Source: Silicimonas sp. (GTDB taxonomy: Bacteria > Pseudomonadota > Alphaproteobacteria > Rhodobacterales > Rhodobacteraceae). From it: a stretch of 64,000 nt of DNA. Below the pieces are notes generated by a model, which saw only the letters and a list, made by a program, of their open reading frames with translations, did no database searches and was not told the DNA's origin. The DNA lies in the NCBI GenBank assembly GCA_022824315.1, contig JAJEAC010000165.1, forward strand, positions 1 through 64,000, in the 5' to 3' direction. The translations under genes were made by a program, and so were the position numbers. Below, piece by piece: positions 26,667 to 36,358 of this stretch; position 1 is the first letter of the stretch; the number at the start of each line of letters is the position of its first letter.

Positions 26667-28257
26667 TTGCGCCTTCCCCCTTGCCTGCGCTGCCAGTAGC
26701 GTATCTCGTGGCGGCGTGGTCCCGGTTCAAGCCGTTAGTTGAGAAATCGCCGGACGGGCACGCAAGCCGGCTGGTTCACGATGCGAGCGATGCATCCCGA
26801 CCGCCGTTGCGGCGTGGCATTGCGACGTAGCATTGCGAGTTCGTGAAACGGCCATTCTTGATCGGAAGCGTCGACTCGTGTCGGCAAGTGCGCCCATCAA
26901 TTTCCCGATCTCGATCTTCAGCCACTGTGTTCCGTCGATTTCAAACGGATCGACGAACCTAACCCGACTTGCGCAATTCGGCAGGTTTTTTTCGACAAAT
27001 TTGGCGAGTTCCGTCGCGGGAGACGCACGTTCTTAAGAACCCGACCCCTTGAAGTCGCGTGTAGTGACGACCCTTGGGAGGTGAATTTAGGAATATCAAC
27101 GGGTTACAGACCTCAAATCCCGCGAGTTGCGGAAGTCGGACTAGCTGTCTCGAGCGCATTAATCGCATGAGAAACTGCCGCCTTGCATCTTGCGCGGGCG
27201 GCCTTGCCGCAGGCATCGCCGACGTCACGCACTTGCCAATCGCAAACTAGACTAACGCGTCGACCACGGACCTGGCCGACAGGAAACGGTGCCGGCACCG
27301 GAGCCCCCAAGCCACGGTACGACAGGGCATGCTCGAAACCCGTCTGGCAATTCCCGAGACCGCGGAAATGTCCCAAGGACCCGATCCTCAAGGCCGGGCA
27401 CAGTCATTGCAACGGACCATAACGACGTCTGGCATTCACTTGATATTACGTGCTAATTTGAGATTCCCAATTCTCCTTGTCTTCTGCGCCGCGTGTGCCG
27501 CGACCACTGTTACGGCGCCAATCCGGCCGCCTGGGCGCCAGGCACCCTTGGATACGAACCTTCGCAAGCAGAACGTCGCTGCAGCGAGCATCCAGGCGCC
27601 GCAAGTTTGACAAACCAATTGCTTCGATTTATTGGTTTGATTAATTGATTTCATGACTGGGTGGCGACACGATGCGACAGGTCAGGGACTTTTCGGGCAT
27701 GCTGACCCGACCAGGGTTGAAGCTCGTCCAGGACCGTTTGCTTCGGCTCGCACGCAAGTGGATCCACGACGCCAAACACCCGCGCGGCGTGGCCACGTGA
27801 TTGCCTTTCCACAAGTCGGCGGGCAACTGGCCAGCTGCCCCTCCAAGTTGACAACAACGACCGGGCCCCCTTGCCGTGCGCCTCATCCACGGGACGGGCT
27901 GGCGCTCGAGCGCCTTGCCGGACTGGTATTTCACGCCCTGGAATGTCTTGCCGGCAAACAGTCGCTGGTAAAGATCCGGAATTTTCGCGAATGCGGCAGC
28001 GTGCGAGTCGAAGGGTTGCCGGACCCACGGTCGCGGAATTGCCTTCCCGCGCTCGTGGCCAACGACCATCCGACTACGTTGCCCTGGCTCGGCTCGGTGC
28101 GCGGGTGCCTGGCAGCGGCGCTCGGGGTCGAGCATTTCGTCGAGTCCGAAAGCGTCGCAAACCTCATTCGCCAATTCGGCATCGACCGGAACTCAATCTC
28201 GGGAGTGATCGAGTGCCCCTCTTTCGTGCGGCCTTTGCGAACGGTCGGAGGGATGGG
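26667..28257. other. 1.6 kb without a confident gene
   Basis: Many stops in the AT-richer first kilobase; no conserved peptide. A 202-codon plus frame at 27653-28261 overlaps the next gene's start as ATGA, but its translation is not protein-like and it competes with equally open minus frames (one reads AKIPDLYQRLFAGKTFQGVK). Possibly a decayed gene plus the promoter of the following operon. Confidence 0.4.
27611..27639. promoter_or_regulatory. Inverted repeat CAAACCAAT-N11-ATTGGTTTG
   Basis: A perfect 9+9 dyad. A TTGACA hexamer overlaps its left arm, and about 17 bases on, TATTGG falls in the right arm. This looks like an operator over a promoter facing the creatininase operon, though 620 bases upstream of its first start codon. 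A terminator is less likely because no T-run follows. Confidence 0.4.
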
Positions 28258-29073
28258 ATGACGCACCGGTTCTGGGCCGACTTCACGACACGCGACTTTG
28301 CGGCCCAGGAGCGCGAGGGTCTCGTTGCTGTACTGCCGATCGGCGCGACAGAGCAGCACGGACCGCACTTGCCGCTGTCAGTTGACCGGGCGATACTCGA
28401 CGGGGTCATTGCCGCTGCCGTGCCCCAGATTCCCGAAAGCTTGCCAGCCTTGTTTCTGCCGACCTTGCCCATAGGCAAATCCAACGAGCACAGCGCATGG
28501 CCAGGCACGCTGACCCTTTCTGCGCAGACGTTCATTGCCATGTTGATGGAGATCGGCGACTCCGTCGCCGCTGCAGGCGTGCGGAAACTGGTGATCCTGA
28601 ATTCCCATGGCGGCCAGATCGCGCCCATGGACATCGTGGCGCGCGACCTGCGCGTCAGGCACCGGATGCTGACCATTGCCGCGAACTGGTTCGCGCAAGG
28701 CGTGCCCAACGGGCTGTTTCCCGAAGACGAGCTGCGTTTCGGCATTCACGCCGGCGACTTGGAGACCAGCGTAATGCTGGCCTTGCACAGTGAGCTCGTC
28801 CAGATGGAACATGCGCGCGACTTCCGCCCCGCCATCGCCGAAATCGATCGCGTCTGCAGCCATGTCGGGCTTTCGCCGGCCGGAAAACTCGGCTGGATGG
28901 CACAGGACATGAATGCCGCCGGCGCCTGCGGCAACGCGGCGGCCGCCACTGCGGACAAGGGCCGGGCGGTGATTGAACACGCTGCACTGCAGCTGGTTTC
29001 GCTGCTGGACGAGGTTCACCGCATGCCGCTGTCATTCCTCGACACAGTCGCCGATCCGGATGCCGCCGAATGA
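28258..29073 (+). CDS. Creatininase-family amidohydrolase
   Basis: A 271-residue cytosolic hydrolase of the creatininase superfamily, which opens cyclic or linear amides using two metals. The ligand set is complete: Glu32, His34 and Asp43 (GATEQHGPHLPL.VD), EH at 77-78, His117 (NSHGGQ), Glu169 (GDLETS). The start is set by GGAGG seven bases before the ATG, although the frame extends upstream. First gene of an operon with overlapping or touching reading frames that encodes an importer, a second amidohydrolase and redox enzymes. Substrate unknown; a pyrimidine, hydantoin or creatinine-type ring is plausible. Confidence 0.88.
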   Translation: MTHRFWADFTTRDFAAQEREGLVAVLPIGATEQHGPHLPLSVDRAILDGVIAAAVPQIPESLPALFLPTLPIGKSNEHSAWPGTLTLSAQTFIAMLMEIGDSVAAAGVRKLVILNSHGGQIAPMDIVARDLRVRHRMLTIAANWFAQGVPNGLFPEDELRFGIHAGDLETSVMLALHSELVQMEHARDFRPAIAEIDRVCSHVGLSPAGKLGWMAQDMNAAGACGNAAAATADKGRAVIEHAALQLVSLLDEVHRMPLSFLDTVADPDAAE

Positions 29074-29843
29074 CCGGTGATCCGATCATCACGATGGACC
29101 GCGTCTCCAAGGAATTCGGTGACGTGCTTGCGGTCGACGACATGAGCTTGGGAATCCGCGAGGGAGAATTCGTCACCCTCCTCGGTCCCTCAGGCTGCGG
29201 CAAGTCCACCGCGTTGAAGATGATCGCCGGAATCTTGCCGCTGACAGCCGGAGAGATCACGATCTCGCCGCCGAAAGGAGATGCCGAACACGATCTTGGC
29301 TTCGTGTTCCAGGAGCCCACGCTGAAACCTTGGGCAACGGTCTTCGACAACGTCTACCTGCCGCTGCGGCTTGCCGGCGTCGGGCGCGGCGATGGCGAGC
29401 CCAGGGTACGCGAGGCGCTGAAGGAAGTCGGCCTTTCGCGATTTGCGCGCTCCTACCCGCGCCAATTGTCGGGAGGCATGAAAATGCGGGTGTCGATCGC
29501 CCGCGCCCTGGTCTCCCGGCCACGAATTCTCTTGATGGACGAGCCCTTCGCCGCGCTCGACGAAATGACCCGCTCCAAGCTCAATGACGACCTGGTGCAA
29601 TTGTCCGACGACCACGGATTGACCGTCGTCTTCGTCACGCATTCGGTCTTCGAGAGCGTCTACCTATCCACCCGCGTCGTTGTCATGGCGGCGCGCCCCG
29701 GGCGGCTGGTGGCGGACATGCCCCTGGACGCCCCCTGGCCGCGCAGCGAAGACTACCGCACGTCGATCGAGTTTGCCGACGAGACCCGGCGCATATCGGA
29801 AACCCTGAAAGGCACCCTTCATGTCGACGAAATCGACCATTGA
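29070..29843 (+). CDS. ABC transporter ATP-binding protein (NitT/TauT, SsuB/TauB/ThiZ type)
   Basis: A 257-residue ATPase with Walker [10 protein letters not shown], the Q-loop in [11 protein letters not shown], signature LSGGMKMR and Walker [22 protein letters not shown] is characteristic of the sulfonate/nitrate/thiamine-precursor subfamily. The start overlaps the creatininase stop by ATGA and its end overlaps the permease start by 23 bases. Confidence 0.93.
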   Translation: MTGDPIITMDRVSKEFGDVLAVDDMSLGIREGEFVTLLGPSGCGKSTALKMIAGILPLTAGEITISPPKGDAEHDLGFVFQEPTLKPWATVFDNVYLPLRLAGVGRGDGEPRVREALKEVGLSRFARSYPRQLSGGMKMRVSIARALVSRPRILLMDEPFAALDEMTRSKLNDDLVQLSDDHGLTVVFVTHSVFESVYLSTRVVVMAARPGRLVADMPLDAPWPRSEDYRTSIEFADETRRISETLKGTLHVDEIDH

Positions 29844-30693
29844 GCGCACCCGCGATGTCCACGAAGACACCGGCGCCCCGATCAACATCGGGCATCTGCG
29901 CCGCGCAAGGCGCGAGAGGATCCTGAGCTGGGTCATGCCAATCACGCTGCTGTTCGTCGCCATCTGCCTTTGGGAGTTTCTCGTCCGGTATCACGAGATT
30001 CCCAAATACCTGATCCCGGCCCCGAGCCTGATTGCGGAGACCTTGGTGAGGGACTTCGCATCGCTGATGGCGTCGTCGTGGTTCACGGTGAAGCTGACCT
30101 TTCTCTCGCTCGCTCTGGCGATCGTCGGCGGCGTGATGCTGGGAGCGCTCTTCGCCCTGTCCCGACCGGTGGAACTGAGCCTCTTCCCGTTTGCCGTGAT
30201 CCTTCAGGTTACGCCGGTAGTGGCCATCGCGCCGCTCATCCTCATCTATGTCGACAGCACCTTTGCCGCGCTCCTGATCTGTGCCTGGATCGTCGCCTTC
30301 TTTCCGATCCTGACGAGCACGGTGGTCGGCCTTCGGTCCGCCGATCAGAACCTGCGCGACCTCTTCACCATGTACCGCGCAACGACGTGGCAGAGGCTGC
30401 GCTATCTTCTGGCCCCGTCCGCCCTGCCCTATTTCATGGCCGCGCTCCGCGTTGCCGGCGGGCTGGCGCTGATCGGCGCGGTAGTGGCGGAATTCGTGGC
30501 CGGAACGGCGGGCCAGCACACCGGGCTCGCCAGCCGGATCATCGAGAGCTCGTTTCGCAGCGAAATCCCTCGGATGTTCGCCGCGCTGTTTCTGGTGTCC
30601 TTGCTGGGCATCGTGATCTTTCTCCTGACCAGCTGGGCCTCGCACCGGGTTCTGGGACACTGGCACGAAAGCGAGATCCGTCGTGAACACTGA
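29821..30693 (+). CDS. ABC transporter permease (NitT/TauT, SsuC-like)
   Basis: A 290-residue membrane protein with about six segments after a charged N-terminus. It contains PKYLIPAPSLIAETL, typical of the SsuC/TauC/ThiX subfamily, and the coupling-helix region FTMYRATTWQRLRYLLAPSA (EAA-like loop). It overlaps both neighbours, which indicates tight translational coupling. Confidence 0.92.
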   Translation: MSTKSTIERTRDVHEDTGAPINIGHLRRARRERILSWVMPITLLFVAICLWEFLVRYHEIPKYLIPAPSLIAETLVRDFASLMASSWFTVKLTFLSLALAIVGGVMLGALFALSRPVELSLFPFAVILQVTPVVAIAPLILIYVDSTFAALLICAWIVAFFPILTSTVVGLRSADQNLRDLFTMYRATTWQRLRYLLAPSALPYFMAALRVAGGLALIGAVVAEFVAGTAGQHTGLASRIIESSFRSEIPRMFAALFLVSLLGIVIFLLTSWASHRVLGHWHESEIRREH

Positions 30694-31855
30694 GTTCAGC
30701 CATGTTCTTCTGAACGGACGGACGGTTGCGCTCGGCGTGCAGCGGGGTCGCATTGCCACGATCGAACCGCGACCGGATCCTGCACGTCACGTAGCCATCC
30801 CGCTGCCCGTGGATCCGCATGTGCACCTGGACAAGACCTTCACTGCCGGACGCTGCAAGTCTGCCAAACCCGGCCTCTTTGGCGCAATTGACGCAATGGA
30901 AACGGATCTGGCGAACTGGAGCGAAAGGGATCTACGCTCGCGCATGGGTCGTGCGCTGAAGGAAGCACGCGACAACGGAATATGCGCGCTTCGCAGCCAC
31001 GTGGACTGGTCTGGGCCGCAGGTGCCGCTTGCATGGCACGTGCTGGGCGAGATGGCGCAGGATTGGCGCAACCGCGTCCGCGTGCAGCGGGCCTCGCTGA
31101 CACCGCTCGATCTGCTGGGCGATCCGGACCACGGCCCAGGCATCGCCGAACGCGTGGCAAAGGACGGCGAGGTCCTTGGCTGTTTCGTCTATCGGAATGC
31201 CAGGATCGACGAGTGGCTGGGGCGTGTGTTCGCGCTGGCCGCAAGACATGGTCTGCGTCTCGACTTTCACGTCGATGAAGGACTGGAGGCGGAGGCGGAT
31301 GCCTTTGATCGCATCGTGGCCCTGACAGCCGGGCACGGGCTTGCGGGGCGAGTTCTCTGCGGCCATGCATGCTCGCTGTCGATCCGGCCCGAGCGGGAGG
31401 TCGCCCGCACGGCCGGAGCGGCCGCGGAAGCCGGTGTCGCTTTGGCTGTGCTTCCGACGGCCAATCTCTGGTTGCAGGACAGTTCCTGCGACCGGACCCC
31501 AAGGATGCGTGGACTTGCGCCGGTGCACGAGATGCGCGCCGCGGGGGTATCCGTCCTGTTCGGGTCGGACAACGTCGCCGACCCGTTCTACCCCTTCGGC
31601 AGCTACGATGCGATCGAAGTGCTGCGACTGGCATCGGTGTCGGCGCAGTTGGATCCGGCGAGATGGCTGGATGCAATAACGATCGGGCCCGCCGAGGCGC
31701 TGGGGCTGGACCGGCCGGAACTTGCGATCGGTGCCCTGGCCGATTTCCTGCTGATCGAAGGGCGCGACTGGAACGATGCGCTGCGCAGTCCGCGTGCCCG
31801 CCGACTGGTGGTGCGAACGGGCGAGATCGGGCAAGACGACAGGGCGGCAGCATGA
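30683..31855 (+). CDS. Cytosine deaminase-like amidohydrolase
   Basis: A 390-residue TIM-barrel amidohydrolase of the CodA / isoguanine-creatinine deaminase branch. Metal and catalytic residues: His46 and His48 (DPHVHLDKT), His196 and Glu199 (FHVDEG), His228 (CGHAC), Asp296 (GSDNV). LPTANLWLQD near 257-266 resembles the CodA substrate loop. It starts with GTG inside the permease gene. Likely hydrolyses or deaminates a cytosine-, guanine- or hydantoin-like ring after import. Confidence 0.88.
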   Translation: MNTEFSHVLLNGRTVALGVQRGRIATIEPRPDPARHVAIPLPVDPHVHLDKTFTAGRCKSAKPGLFGAIDAMETDLANWSERDLRSRMGRALKEARDNGICALRSHVDWSGPQVPLAWHVLGEMAQDWRNRVRVQRASLTPLDLLGDPDHGPGIAERVAKDGEVLGCFVYRNARIDEWLGRVFALAARHGLRLDFHVDEGLEAEADAFDRIVALTAGHGLAGRVLCGHACSLSIRPEREVARTAGAAAEAGVALAVLPTANLWLQDSSCDRTPRMRGLAPVHEMRAAGVSVLFGSDNVADPFYPFGSYDAIEVLRLASVSAQLDPARWLDAITIGPAEALGLDRPELAIGALADFLLIEGRDWNDALRSPRARRLVVRTGEIGQDDRAAA

Positions 31856-33219
31856 GAGCAACGGTCGAAAAGCTGGCGTCATTCCGAGAAGACATCGGGA
31901 CCATCCCCTGCCACGACGACGCAGGGCTGCTGCAGACGAAATCGCGTGACTACTACTGGTACTCGCCGATCCTGAAGGAGCGGCTCGATCACTGCCTGGG
32001 CCAGCTGCTGGTGCGCCCGCAGACCGAAGAGGAGGTACGGATCATTGCCGGATCGGTTGCCCGGCACCGAATTCCCTTGACTATCCGGGGCGGCGGCACC
32101 GGCAACTACGGGCAGTGCGTTCCGATCGACGGCGGCGTGATCCTGGAGATCACCGGTCTGTCGGCCATACGCGAGATCATCAACGGGCGCGTAACCTGCG
32201 AGGCGGGTGCCCGCATCGCGCAGGTAGAGAACGAAGTGGCCCGGACCGGACAGATGCTGACCATGTTTCCCTCGACCAAGCGGATTGCCACGATGGGAGG
32301 ATTCGTGGCCGGCGGCTCGGGCGGCATTGGCTCGCTTCGACATGGAATGCTGCGCGATGGCGGGAACATCACCAACCTGCGCATCGTAACAGTCGAGGAA
32401 AGGCCGAGAATCATCGAACTTCGCGGCAAGGACATCCTCAAGGCCCAGCACGCCTACGGCACAAACGGCATCATCACCGCGATGGACTATGCGCTTGCGC
32501 CGGCCACCGACTGGATTCATGCGATCGCGCTCTTCGACGGCTATCGCACAGCGCTCGACTTCGCCGTTCAGGCCCAGGACGCGGGTCTCGACGCCTATCT
32601 CCTGACGGTCGTCGAGCGCGGGTTCGCCCGCTTCTATCGCCGCCTCGCCGACCATTTCCCCGCCGAAAGGGACGCGCTCTTTGCGATGATGGCACCGGAT
32701 GCAATGCCGGAATTTCGGGCTCGCGTGGAAGGTGTCCACGGCTCTGTCAGCCTTGCAAAGTCCCTGCACGAGATGGAGGCCGCCAACCTGCCTCCGGCCT
32801 GGGAATGCGGCTGGAACCACACCACGCTGCAGGCGCTGAAGCTCGAACCGGGCATCTGGTCCTATCTGCAGGTGGCCTATCCGCGCCCGTTCGATCCCGA
32901 TCTCGTCGTGCGCCAGAAGGAGCGCTATGGCGGCGAAGTCCATTTTCATCACGAGATGGCGCGCATGGACGGCACGGTTCAGGTCTTTGCGCTGCCGCTT
33001 GTGAGGTGGCGCGGTCGGGAGCGCATGTACGAGATCATTCACGAAATGGAGGAGATCGACGGCTGCACGATTTTCGATCCGCACGCGATCACGATCGAAG
33101 ACGGGGGCATGAAGGAGATCGACACGGTGCAGATCGAATTCAAGAAAGAGGCCGATCCCCACGGCTTGATGAACCCGGGAAAAACCCGGGGCTGGCTGCC
33201 CGAAATGGAAAGGGCGTAA
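31852..33219 (+). CDS. FAD-binding oxidase/dehydrogenase (vanillyl-alcohol-oxidase fold)
   Basis: A 455-residue flavoenzyme. Residues 73-95 contain the PCMH-type FAD motif (PLTIRGGGTGNYGQ), and TMGGFVAGGSGGIGSLRHG near 147-166 is the second FAD contact. The C-terminus (EADPHGLMNPGK) is typical of glycolate- and lactate-oxidase relatives. The frame runs upstream into the deaminase gene, but homology begins at the ATGA overlap. It would oxidise a pathway intermediate, perhaps an alcohol or amine. Confidence 0.88.
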   Translation: MRATVEKLASFREDIGTIPCHDDAGLLQTKSRDYYWYSPILKERLDHCLGQLLVRPQTEEEVRIIAGSVARHRIPLTIRGGGTGNYGQCVPIDGGVILEITGLSAIREIINGRVTCEAGARIAQVENEVARTGQMLTMFPSTKRIATMGGFVAGGSGGIGSLRHGMLRDGGNITNLRIVTVEERPRIIELRGKDILKAQHAYGTNGIITAMDYALAPATDWIHAIALFDGYRTALDFAVQAQDAGLDAYLLTVVERGFARFYRRLADHFPAERDALFAMMAPDAMPEFRARVEGVHGSVSLAKSLHEMEAANLPPAWECGWNHTTLQALKLEPGIWSYLQVAYPRPFDPDLVVRQKERYGGEVHFHHEMARMDGTVQVFALPLVRWRGRERMYEIIHEMEEIDGCTIFDPHAITIEDGGMKEIDTVQIEFKKEADPHGLMNPGKTRGWLPEMERA

Positions 33220-33251
33220 CCCGAACTGTCATGCAAAAGGAGAATGGATCC

Positions 33252-34241
33252 ATGATGAAAAGAATGTTCGCCGCGCTGTCGGCTACACTGATCGCGAGCG
33301 GTGCCTCGGCCGCCGACAAGGTTGTCTTTGCAACCAACTGGCTTGCCCAAGGCGGCCATGGCGGCTTCTACCAGGCACTCGCCGACGGAACCTACGAGGA
33401 ACACGGGCTGGACGTGGAAATCCAGATGGGTGGTCCGCAGATGAACAACCGCCCGCTGCTGGCCGCAGGCAAGATCGATTTCCTGATGACCGGCAACCTG
33501 CTGCTGTCAATCGACAATGTCCGCAACGGAATACCCACGATCGTCGTTGCGTCCTATTTCGAAAAGGACCCGCAGGTCCTGATCGCCCACAAGGGTCAGT
33601 ATGGCGGCTGGGACGACCTCGCGAACGCGCCGAAGATCCTGATCTCGAAAGATGGACAGTTCAGCTTCTGGCAGTGGATGACGGCCGCGCACGGCTTCAA
33701 GGACGAGAGCCTTCGCCCCTACGGCTACAACCTTGCCGAATTCCTGAATGACGAGAAGATGGTGCAGCAGGGCTACGCGACGGCCGAGCCTCTCTACGCG
33801 GCCAGCGCAGGGGCGGAAGTGGAGACCTTTGTGCTGGCCGACTATGGCTGGAGCACCTATTCGACCACCGTCGAAACCAGGGTCGAACTGGTCGAAAACA
33901 ATCCCGACCTCGTGCAGCGCTTCATCGATGCGTCGACAATCGGCTGGTACAACTACCTCTACGGCGACAACTCCGCCGGCAATGCGGCGATCATCGAAGC
34001 CAATCCGGACCAGACGCCCGAAAAGCTTGCCGGCGAGGTCGCGCAGATGAAGGCGCTCGGAATCATCGACAGCGGCTACCAGCTCGAGGCCGGAATCGGC
34101 GCGATCGACCTGCAGAGGGTCAGGGCCTTTCACGATCTTGCGGTGGATGCCGGAATCATCGAAGCCGGATCGGTTGATGTCGAAATGGTCGCGACCGACC
34201 GGTTCGTGAACAAGATGGTAGGAATGGACCTCAAGCCGTAG
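33252..34241 (+). CDS. NMT1/THI5-like ABC transporter substrate-binding protein
   Basis: A 329-residue periplasmic protein. Signal peptide 1-21 ends ASGASA. The mature start KVVFATNWLAQGGHGGFYQA matches the NMT1/THI5 (ThiY-like) family, members of which often bind pyrimidines or thiamine precursors, followed by the IDFLMTGN hinge region. AAGGAG lies eight bases before the ATG. It completes the importer with the ATPase and permease earlier in the operon. A Trp/Tyr-rich pocket (NWLAQ, FSFWQW, YGWSTY) suits an aromatic heterocycle. Confidence 0.9.
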   Translation: MMKRMFAALSATLIASGASAADKVVFATNWLAQGGHGGFYQALADGTYEEHGLDVEIQMGGPQMNNRPLLAAGKIDFLMTGNLLLSIDNVRNGIPTIVVASYFEKDPQVLIAHKGQYGGWDDLANAPKILISKDGQFSFWQWMTAAHGFKDESLRPYGYNLAEFLNDEKMVQQGYATAEPLYAASAGAEVETFVLADYGWSTYSTTVETRVELVENNPDLVQRFIDASTIGWYNYLYGDNSAGNAAIIEANPDQTPEKLAGEVAQMKALGIIDSGYQLEAGIGAIDLQRVRAFHDLAVDAGIIEAGSVDVEMVATDRFVNKMVGMDLKP

Positions 34242-34253
34242 GTGCGCGGAGCC

Positions 34254-34859
34254 ATGCGACTGCTTGTGGTCTTCTGTCACCCGAGTCGTGAGAGCTTTGG
34301 CGCCGCCCTCTTCGACACCGCCTGCCGCACCTTGCGTGCGGCAGGCCATGAGGTGCGCGCGCACGATCTCTACCGAGAGGGATTCGAGCCGGTCCTTAGC
34401 GAGCAGGAATGGTCTGACTACCTGCCTCACACCCGGACCATCATCGACAAGCACCCCGATCATGTTGACGACCTGAAATGGGCAGAGGGGCTGCTGGTGA
34501 TCTACCCGACCTGGTACTACGGACCTCCCGCGATGCTGAAGGGCTGGCTCGAAAGGGTGTGGCTTCCCGGAATTGCGTTTGAAGTGGCAGATGCCCGATT
34601 CAGGCGCACTAAGGGAAAACTCGGGCACATCCGGCTGTTCGCCGGGATCACCACATCGGGCTCGCCCTGGTGGTGGATCCGCCTGATACGCGATCCTGGA
34701 CGCAGCTTGTGGACCAAGGGCCTGCGCCCGCTGTTTTCACCGAGATGCAAGATGATCTGGCTTCAACTCTATGACATGAACAACTCGACCGAGAAAGACC
34801 GTACCGGTTTTCTCGCCCGCGTCGAAAAGGCTTTGCGGCGCATACCGGTCGAACGATGA
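34254..34859 (+). CDS. NAD(P)H:quinone reductase-like flavodoxin-fold protein
   Basis: A 201-residue flavodoxin_2-family protein with LLVVFCHPSRESFGAAL (phosphate loop), the WAEGLLVIYPTWYYGPPAMLKG segment (isoalloxazine site, conserved in KefF/MdaB/YwrO proteins) and FAGITTSGSP. It would supply or recycle flavin or quinone reducing power for the oxidase upstream. A GTG four codons earlier is an alternative start; the ATG gives the usual family N-terminus. Confidence 0.85.
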   Translation: MRLLVVFCHPSRESFGAALFDTACRTLRAAGHEVRAHDLYREGFEPVLSEQEWSDYLPHTRTIIDKHPDHVDDLKWAEGLLVIYPTWYYGPPAMLKGWLERVWLPGIAFEVADARFRRTKGKLGHIRLFAGITTSGSPWWWIRLIRDPGRSLWTKGLRPLFSPRCKMIWLQLYDMNNSTEKDRTGFLARVEKALRRIPVER

Positions 34860-35246
34860 GCGCAGTGGCAATTGCACGCAACTCCGCGGGGGCAAGGCAA
34901 GGCGACTTTGCTTTCCTGACGCTTGGCTTCAGCGACTTGCCCGAATGCGCGGACCGGACTATAGGCGGACCGGCGAATTCTCGTTTGACGCCGGGGATGG
35001 TCCGGCTCTGGCACAGGCATGGTTCATTCGCGACCAGATCAGAATGACCCTGGCAGGAGCCGGCGACGGCATCGGAAGCGCCTTCAAGCTGGTTTGGCGC
35101 CTTCGGAATTTTTGAGATTCTCCATGTTTCGACCGGGTAGGGGCAATGCAACTTAGAGACGAAACGCCGTTCGCAAACATGGTCGCGGCAGTGATGTCCA
35201 CCGACGACATCCCGGTCGGTGCGACAGCCTGCCGCTCGGTCAGCAC
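34860..35246. other. Spacer without recognisable gene
   Basis: A 387-base gap before the regulator gene. No conserved peptide; likely holds the promoter of the TetR gene. No clear dyad of the RutR-box type seen. Confidence 0.5.
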
Positions 35247-35891
35247 ATGAATTCACGTTCAGATTTCGCCCAGAAGCGCGAGGCGCTCAACGAGAAGATC
35301 CGCGAGGCCGCGATTGCGGAGTTCGCAGAGCACGGTCTGCGCGGCACCACTACCCAAGCCATAGCTGATCGGGCGGGACTGACCAAGAACAAGCTTCACT
35401 ATCATATCAGCGGCAAGGAAGAACTGTACCAGGACGTGATCGACCAAATCATCGGGATCTGGGCCGAGCTCTTTGACGGAAGCGCCGTCAACCGGGATCC
35501 TGAATCAGTGCTGAGGGACTACATTATTCGCAAGGTCCGGTTCTCGCTCGAACATCCCGACAAGGTGAAGCTATTCGCAAACGAGGTCATGCGCGATGCA
35601 GGCATGTTGCAAGATCACTGGATACGGTCGCGCGAAGACGTCCAGCGCTCGGCCGCGCTGATAGAGAGCTGGATCGCCGATGGTCGTGTACGCCCTGTCG
35701 ATCCGGTATTGCTGCTGTTCCACATCTGGGCGATGACGGAGTATTATGCCGTCATGGGCAATCAGGTACGGTTCTTTCTCGAACTTGAGGATTCGGACAA
35801 GGTCAATGCAGAGTACATTGCGTCCGAGATTGCGAATGTGGTCCTTAACGGGCTGCTTGAGGTCGACACACAAGGACGGACCCAAGCCTGA
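35247..35891 (+). CDS. TetR-family regulator, RutR-like
   Basis: A 214-residue regulator. HTH at about 16-62 (IREAAIAEFAEHGLRGTTTQ, AIADRAGLTKNKLHYHISGK). The C-terminal part (VRFSLEHPDKVKLFANEVMR, HIWAMTEYYAVMGNQV) fits the YcdC/RutR ligand domain. In E. coli RutR senses uracil and thymine. Its place next to the creatininase/deaminase operon suggests that the ligand is the substrate or a product of that pathway. Confidence 0.85.
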   Translation: MNSRSDFAQKREALNEKIREAAIAEFAEHGLRGTTTQAIADRAGLTKNKLHYHISGKEELYQDVIDQIIGIWAELFDGSAVNRDPESVLRDYIIRKVRFSLEHPDKVKLFANEVMRDAGMLQDHWIRSREDVQRSAALIESWIADGRVRPVDPVLLLFHIWAMTEYYAVMGNQVRFFLELEDSDKVNAEYIASEIANVVLNGLLEVDTQGRTQA

Positions 35892-36358
35892 GGTCAGGGA
35901 TTTCGGAAGACAGGCTTGACCACAAACACAGGCAAGGCTGCATTTGTGTTCGGGGCGGGTTTGCCGACTTGCTCGCATTATGCGCATGTCGCGGCCAGTC
36001 GATTGAAAGGTGATCGTCCCATGTCGCTCCAGAAGACCGGCAGGCCCCTCCCCGAATCTTCAGCCATCACGCATCGTGACTTCCTGGCGCGCGGCGAAAT
36101 GCCTGCCCTGTCGACGGCACCGAATTCCATGGGACGGGAACTGCGGTCATGGTTCCGCGTGACCTCAATCACGCTGCTGCACTGCCATCGCCATTGTGAA
36201 TGCATCGGAAGACGAACCTGGAAACACGACAATTGCATGCAGCGTTCCGAGGGAGGCTACAATCGGAAGATCCGGATGTCGGCGACCAAGGGCGGCTGCC
36301 TAACCGACACATTGCATGACCAAACCATCTCCTTGTTCCATGACGCGTCCGAATGACA
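35892..36358. other. Spacer between convergent operons, no gene seen
   Basis: Open frames here are Cys/His/Arg-rich and unlike proteins. It separates the plus-strand catabolic operon from the minus-strand envelope operon. Confidence 0.5.

Noticed and set aside
27653-28261. 202-codon plus frame overlapping the creatininase start as ATGA
   Set aside because: The overlap is suggestive, but the translation is not protein-like, no ribosome binding site is clear, and minus frames in the same stretch are equally open.
35916-36356. 146-codon plus frame between convergent operons
   Set aside because: Cys/His/Arg-rich translation without motif; no good ribosome binding site.
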